Shown here one piece after another: positions 4,084 to 6,691 of a stretch of DNA of 6,691 bases; within the stretch, counting starts at the first letter, position 1; every line of letters starts with the position of its first letter. Below the pieces are notes generated by a model. That model searched no databases. It was not told the DNA's origin and saw only the letters and a program-made list of their open reading frames with translations. This DNA comes from an uncultured Lachnospiraceae bacterium. Lineage in GTDB: Bacteria > Bacillota_A > Clostridia > Lachnospirales > Lachnospiraceae. Location of the stretch: positions 1 through 6,691 of the forward strand of contig CADAHD010000199.1 in NCBI GenBank assembly GCA_902787595.1, read 5' to 3'. A program made the translations under genes and the position numbers.

Positions 4084-4762
4084 ATTCCTCTTCTGCTGCT
4101 TCGGCCGCCGCGATCTCTTCGGGCGTGATAAGCTCTATAACGGCAGCGCTGTAGCCTTCCGGCGCTTCAAGAAGCTCCGCGCGTATACGGCTGTTGTCTT
4201 CAGTGAATTCAAACACGGCAAATCCGCCTTCCAGAACAGAGGTAAAATCAAGCTCATCCAGCCCCTGTGCCAGACCATTGCCCGAATACTTTACATAGCT
4301 CTCCTTTAAGCACCAGAGCGCATAGAAATCCTTTTTATACTCATACCCGCCCAGATGTTTTAAATGCTCCTTTTCCGCAGGATGGAAATACCTCTCGGCA
4401 ATATCTGTTTTAAGCTCACGCCACTCCTGTATATCCACGCCTACAGGCACTGCAGACACAGCACAAATAGCCATATCCCCCGAATGCGAGATTGAAAAAT
4501 GCACCTGCGGAAGATCCGGAAAATACGGACGTCCCTTTTCATCCTTTTCAACCTTGTAAATGCCTGCAGGAGCATCTTCGCCCAGAAATTCCCTGGCTCC
4601 GTGCTGCAGCAGCAGCCCTGCCGTAAGTGACTGAGCGCGTTTGTTCTTATCTGCCATCCTGGTGGCATCATGCCTTCTGGCTTCATCCACCCCGTCAAGT
4701 GCCTCACGCGCGTTCCTGTCTTCCTTAAGCAGTCCCGTATTTGCCATGTAAATATTTGCCAT
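4082..4762 (-). CDS. 4'-phosphopantetheinyl transferase, Sfp-type
   Basis: The 226-residue protein carries the family motifs in order: KGRPYFP (76-82), FSISHSGD (89-96), GVDIQ (108-112), the RYFHPAEKEHL loop (124-134) and LWCLKESYVKYSGNGL (149-164) with the catalytic KE (153-154) and K158. These enzymes move the phosphopantetheine arm of CoA onto a serine of carrier proteins, using Mg2+. Sfp-type members serve polyketide or peptide synthetases, and in some bacteria fatty acid synthesis too. Here Gln112 replaces the Glu that binds metal in Sfp (D-x-E). Asp110 and Glu154 remain, so activity is likely. The C-terminus adds an acidic low-complexity tail (EEIAAAEAAEEE). AGGAGGGGGG ends 6 bases before the ATG, which fixes the start. 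The coding start is locally duplicated (MANIY then MANTG). It lies 43 bases after hisS with no terminator between, so probably on the same transcript. No carrier protein or synthetase gene is visible nearby. Confidence 0.92.
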   Translation of the reverse strand: MANIYMANTGLLKEDRNAREALDGVDEARRHDATRMADKNKRAQSLTAGLLLQHGAREFLGEDAPAGIYKVEKDEKGRPYFPDLPQVHFSISHSGDMAICAVSAVPVGVDIQEWRELKTDIAERYFHPAEKEHLKHLGGYEYKKDFYALWCLKESYVKYSGNGLAQGLDELDFTSVLEGGFAVFEFTEDNSRIRAELLEAPEGYSAAVIELITPEEIAAAEAAEEE

Positions 4763-4805
4763 GTTTATCCCCCCTCCTGTAATGATGAACCTTCAGGATA
4801 TTCTC

Positions 4806-6059
4806 TTATTTCCTGAAAAATTCTCTGATATCGGTATAACCCTGTGCCGCCAGCTGTTCCTTCTGGAACTTTTTATTCTTTGCCATACGCGCCGTAAGCA
4901 CGCATTTCCCCTGCGCGCGTAATTCCTCAGCTGCTGCCATGGCTTCGCTTATCTGTGCCGCATCCAGGCCTTTTTCCATGAGGAAAGCAGTCTTCTCTTC
5001 ATCCCCGGGCAGCTTGTATCCCTTATCCATCAATATGGTGATTATGCGCTCAAAACCAACCGAAAAACCACAGGCCGGCGCGCTCTGTCCCGTAAAACGT
5101 CCCACCATCTCGTCATATCTTCCGCCGCCGCCGCAGGAAGAACCAAATTCCTTAAGCTCAACCTCAAATATGGTTCCGGTGTAATAACTCATGCCACGCA
5201 CGAGTGTGGGATCGAATACCAGCTCAAAATCCGCTTTCTTTGCGCCGTTCACAGCCCTGAAGATCTCATCCATGTTCTGCCTGCTTTCAGCCGGAAGCAC
5301 ATCTCCCATAAGCTCCGAAAGCTTATCAAGAGCAGCCGTGCCGCTCAGGTCCTTAAGTGCTTCAAACAGTGAAAGGTATTTATCCGCGTCGCCTTCGAAA
5401 CCGGCCTCCTTAAGCTCTTTCGCCACGCCTTCTGAGCCGATCTTATCCATCTTATCCAGTATTATGAACACACTGTCATAATCTTCCTCTTTAAAGCCGG
5501 CGTAGGATGCCATAGCCTTTAAGATGCGTCTGTCATTTATCCTTATATTGAAATCCTTAAAATCCAGCTTGCCAAGCACTGTGCTCATGGCCAGGATCAG
5601 CTCTATCTCTGCCAGATTGGAAGGGTCTCCCAGTATATCTATATCGCACTGCATGAACTGGCGGAAACGCCCTTTCTGCGGCTGGTCTGCTCTCCATACG
5701 TTCCCCATCTGAAGCGCCTTAAAAGGAGAAGGCAGCTCCGCGCTGTGCGCCGAATAATAACGGCACAAGGGAACAGTAAGATCATAGCGCAGACCGGAAT
5801 CGGCCAGATCATTCTCTTCCTTTGCTTCTGCGATATTGAGTTTGTTTCCGCGCTTCATTATCTTGAAGATAAGCTTTTCGTTCTCTCCGCCCTGTTTGCT
5901 GCTGAGATTTTCTATATGTTCCACGCTGGGCGTATCTATCTGGGTAAAACCGTAGCTTTCATAAGTCTCGCGTATTACTCCCATAACATAATTCCTGAGC
6001 CGCATCTCATCAGGCATAACATCCTTCATGCCCTTTACGGCTGTTTTGATCATTGCCAT
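4806..6059 (-). CDS. hisS: Histidyl-tRNA synthetase
   Basis: The 417-residue class II synthetase joins histidine to tRNA-His in the cytoplasm. Seen in order are the motif 1 region GMKDVMPDE (10-18), RYDLTVPLCRYY (91-102) and the motif 2 loop WRADQPQKGRFRQF followed by MQCDIDILG (122-144). Then come the histidine-binding LVRGMSYYTGTIFE (286-299), CGGGGRYDEMVG (309-320), motif 3 GFSVGFERI (331-339) and an anticodon-binding domain from about 355. The motif 2 text (RxDQPQKGRxRxFxQCDIDI) resembles the eukaryotic/archaeal-type HisRS more than the E. coli type, a form also found in some Clostridia and Bacteroidetes. The start at 6059 is chosen because AAGGA lies about 10 bases upstream and the promoter would start transcription near 6089. 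An in-frame ATG at 6107 lies upstream of that point. A second ATG at 6053 is also possible. It is probably co-transcribed with the phosphopantetheinyl transferase. Confidence 0.96.
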   Translation of the reverse strand: MAMIKTAVKGMKDVMPDEMRLRNYVMGVIRETYESYGFTQIDTPSVEHIENLSSKQGGENEKLIFKIMKRGNKLNIAEAKEENDLADSGLRYDLTVPLCRYYSAHSAELPSPFKALQMGNVWRADQPQKGRFRQFMQCDIDILGDPSNLAEIELILAMSTVLGKLDFKDFNIRINDRRILKAMASYAGFKEEDYDSVFIILDKMDKIGSEGVAKELKEAGFEGDADKYLSLFEALKDLSGTAALDKLSELMGDVLPAESRQNMDEIFRAVNGAKKADFELVFDPTLVRGMSYYTGTIFEVELKEFGSSCGGGGRYDEMVGRFTGQSAPACGFSVGFERIITILMDKGYKLPGDEEKTAFLMEKGLDAAQISEAMAAAEELRAQGKCVLTARMAKNKKFQKEQLAAQGYTDIREFFRK

Positions 6060-6095
6060 TTCTTTTCTTTCCTTTCCTGTCAAATAATAAATAAC

Positions 6096-6124
6096 AATAT
6101 AGCCCAAAACAGGCTGAATTTCAA
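6096..6124 (-). promoter_or_regulatory. Promoter of hisS
   Basis: TTGAAA (6124-6119) and TATATT (6101-6096), each five of six to consensus, are 17 bases apart. Transcription near 6089 leaves a 30-base leader, too short for a T-box, so hisS here seems not to be controlled by that riboswitch. Confidence 0.7.
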
Positions 6125-6149
6125 GTATAGCAGGAGTATACGCTCTCCG

Positions 6150-6689
6150 TCAGTATAAGGGTTCTCCCTCATGCTCCCGCCAGTCTCCGTCCTCATAAAG
6201 GACCTGGAGCCTCGTCTGATAAGCATACTTTGTGATTGAATAAAGAACTCTTAACGCAGCCACGGTAATGCCCAGGCACAGGATTATCGTCACTATTCCC
6301 TTGAACACTCCCATCCTTGCCTTACGCCCGGGATCAAAAACCGTATCGTCCCTGTATTTCTCTTTGGAACGCTGGATAAAGAAGAAGAAAGCGCCCAGCA
6401 GCCATAATATGATCATGACCACCTGTATGCCCGTAATGAAACTAACATCTTTCATCCCCAGTCCGGTCCATTTGATATGATATATCAGGGTGTATACCGC
6501 AATACCTATGGTAATGCACAGACAGATAGCAGCCAGAACGACACTGCCCCTGCTGTCCTTTTCTTCTTCCGCATATACCGGCGGCTCGATCATCAGAGGC
6601 TCCGCCTTTTTATCATAAGGCACATCTATGCCGCCTTCCCTGAGCCTCTTTATATATCTGCTGCTGTCAAGATAACCGTACCAGCTCAT
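6150..6689 (-). CDS. Hypothetical membrane protein, three helices
   Basis: The 179-residue protein starts MSWYGYLDSSRYIKRLREGG and has a polar, partly acidic N-terminal region of about 46 residues. Three hydrophobic helices follow, at about 48-70, 84-105 and 127-149, with a basic linker between the second and third (RSKEKYRDDTVFDPGRKARM). It ends in a charged tail closing DWREHEGEPLY. With three helices the two ends should lie on opposite membrane faces. I do not recognise the family. The ATG at 6689 is two bases from the window edge and the visible bases read TAATG, so it could overlap the stop of an upstream gene. The ribosome site is not visible and an upstream start cannot be excluded. 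It ends 26 bases before the hisS -35 box, with no clear terminator between. Confidence 0.7.
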   Translation of the reverse strand: MSWYGYLDSSRYIKRLREGGIDVPYDKKAEPLMIEPPVYAEEEKDSRGSVVLAAICLCITIGIAVYTLIYHIKWTGLGMKDVSFITGIQVVMIILWLLGAFFFFIQRSKEKYRDDTVFDPGRKARMGVFKGIVTIILCLGITVAALRVLYSITKYAYQTRLQVLYEDGDWREHEGEPLY

Positions 6690-6691
6690 TA

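Noticed and set aside
4441..4707. Second minus-strand open frame inside the transferase gene
   Set aside because: It is an out-of-frame shadow of a gene with full family motifs.
6060..6107. Upstream ATG extending HisRS by 16 residues
   Set aside because: It is upstream of the predicted transcription start of the 6096-6124 promoter, and the extra residues do not fit the family's N-terminus.

Overview
The window looks like chromosomal DNA from a Gram-positive anaerobe of the Clostridia, most likely a Lachnospiraceae. This rests on GGAGG-type ribosome binding sites, TTG starts, strong hairpin-plus-T-run terminators, tRNA genes without an encoded CCA end, and the style of the HisRS, Sfp-type transferase and nitroreductase. 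Every gene I can support is on the minus strand, so transcription runs from high to low coordinates. The genus is inference.

Right part (6691 to 4082), housekeeping: an unidentified three-helix membrane protein (6689-6150), then hisS (histidyl-tRNA synthetase) with a clear sigma-A-type promoter at 6096-6124. An Sfp-type 4'-phosphopantetheinyl transferase follows 43 bases after hisS and probably shares its transcript. A 24-base tandem repeat lies across the 3' end of the transferase gene.

Middle (4010 to 3371): an unidentified 104-residue protein with its own promoter and a TTG start, then a two-tRNA operon, Thr(GGT) followed by Pro(AGG), with a near-consensus promoter and a strong terminator.

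Left-middle (3361 to 1952): a reading-frame remnant, a nitroreductase-family gene with a perfect Shine-Dalgarno but no start codon where one is expected, and two small unidentified acidic proteins closed by a terminator. A stretch of about 600 bases without a convincing gene follows (1348-1951). It holds a row of hairpins, one with two 19-base arms, and looks like a mobile-palindrome or RAYT/IS200-type scar.

Left end (1268 to 1), more AT-rich: an aspartate/glutamate-racemase-family gene with its own promoter, then a small pseudogene in which three indels can be reconstructed, whose stop codon overlaps the start of a VanZ-like membrane protein that runs off the window. The three appear to have formed one operon.

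I found no CRISPR array, toxin, phage gene or intact transposase. The most unusual points are the decayed middle gene of the racemase operon, the racemase's alanine at the first catalytic position, the start-less nitroreductase, the Pro(AGG) tRNA and the hairpin cluster. I see no clear evidence of a new multi-gene system.
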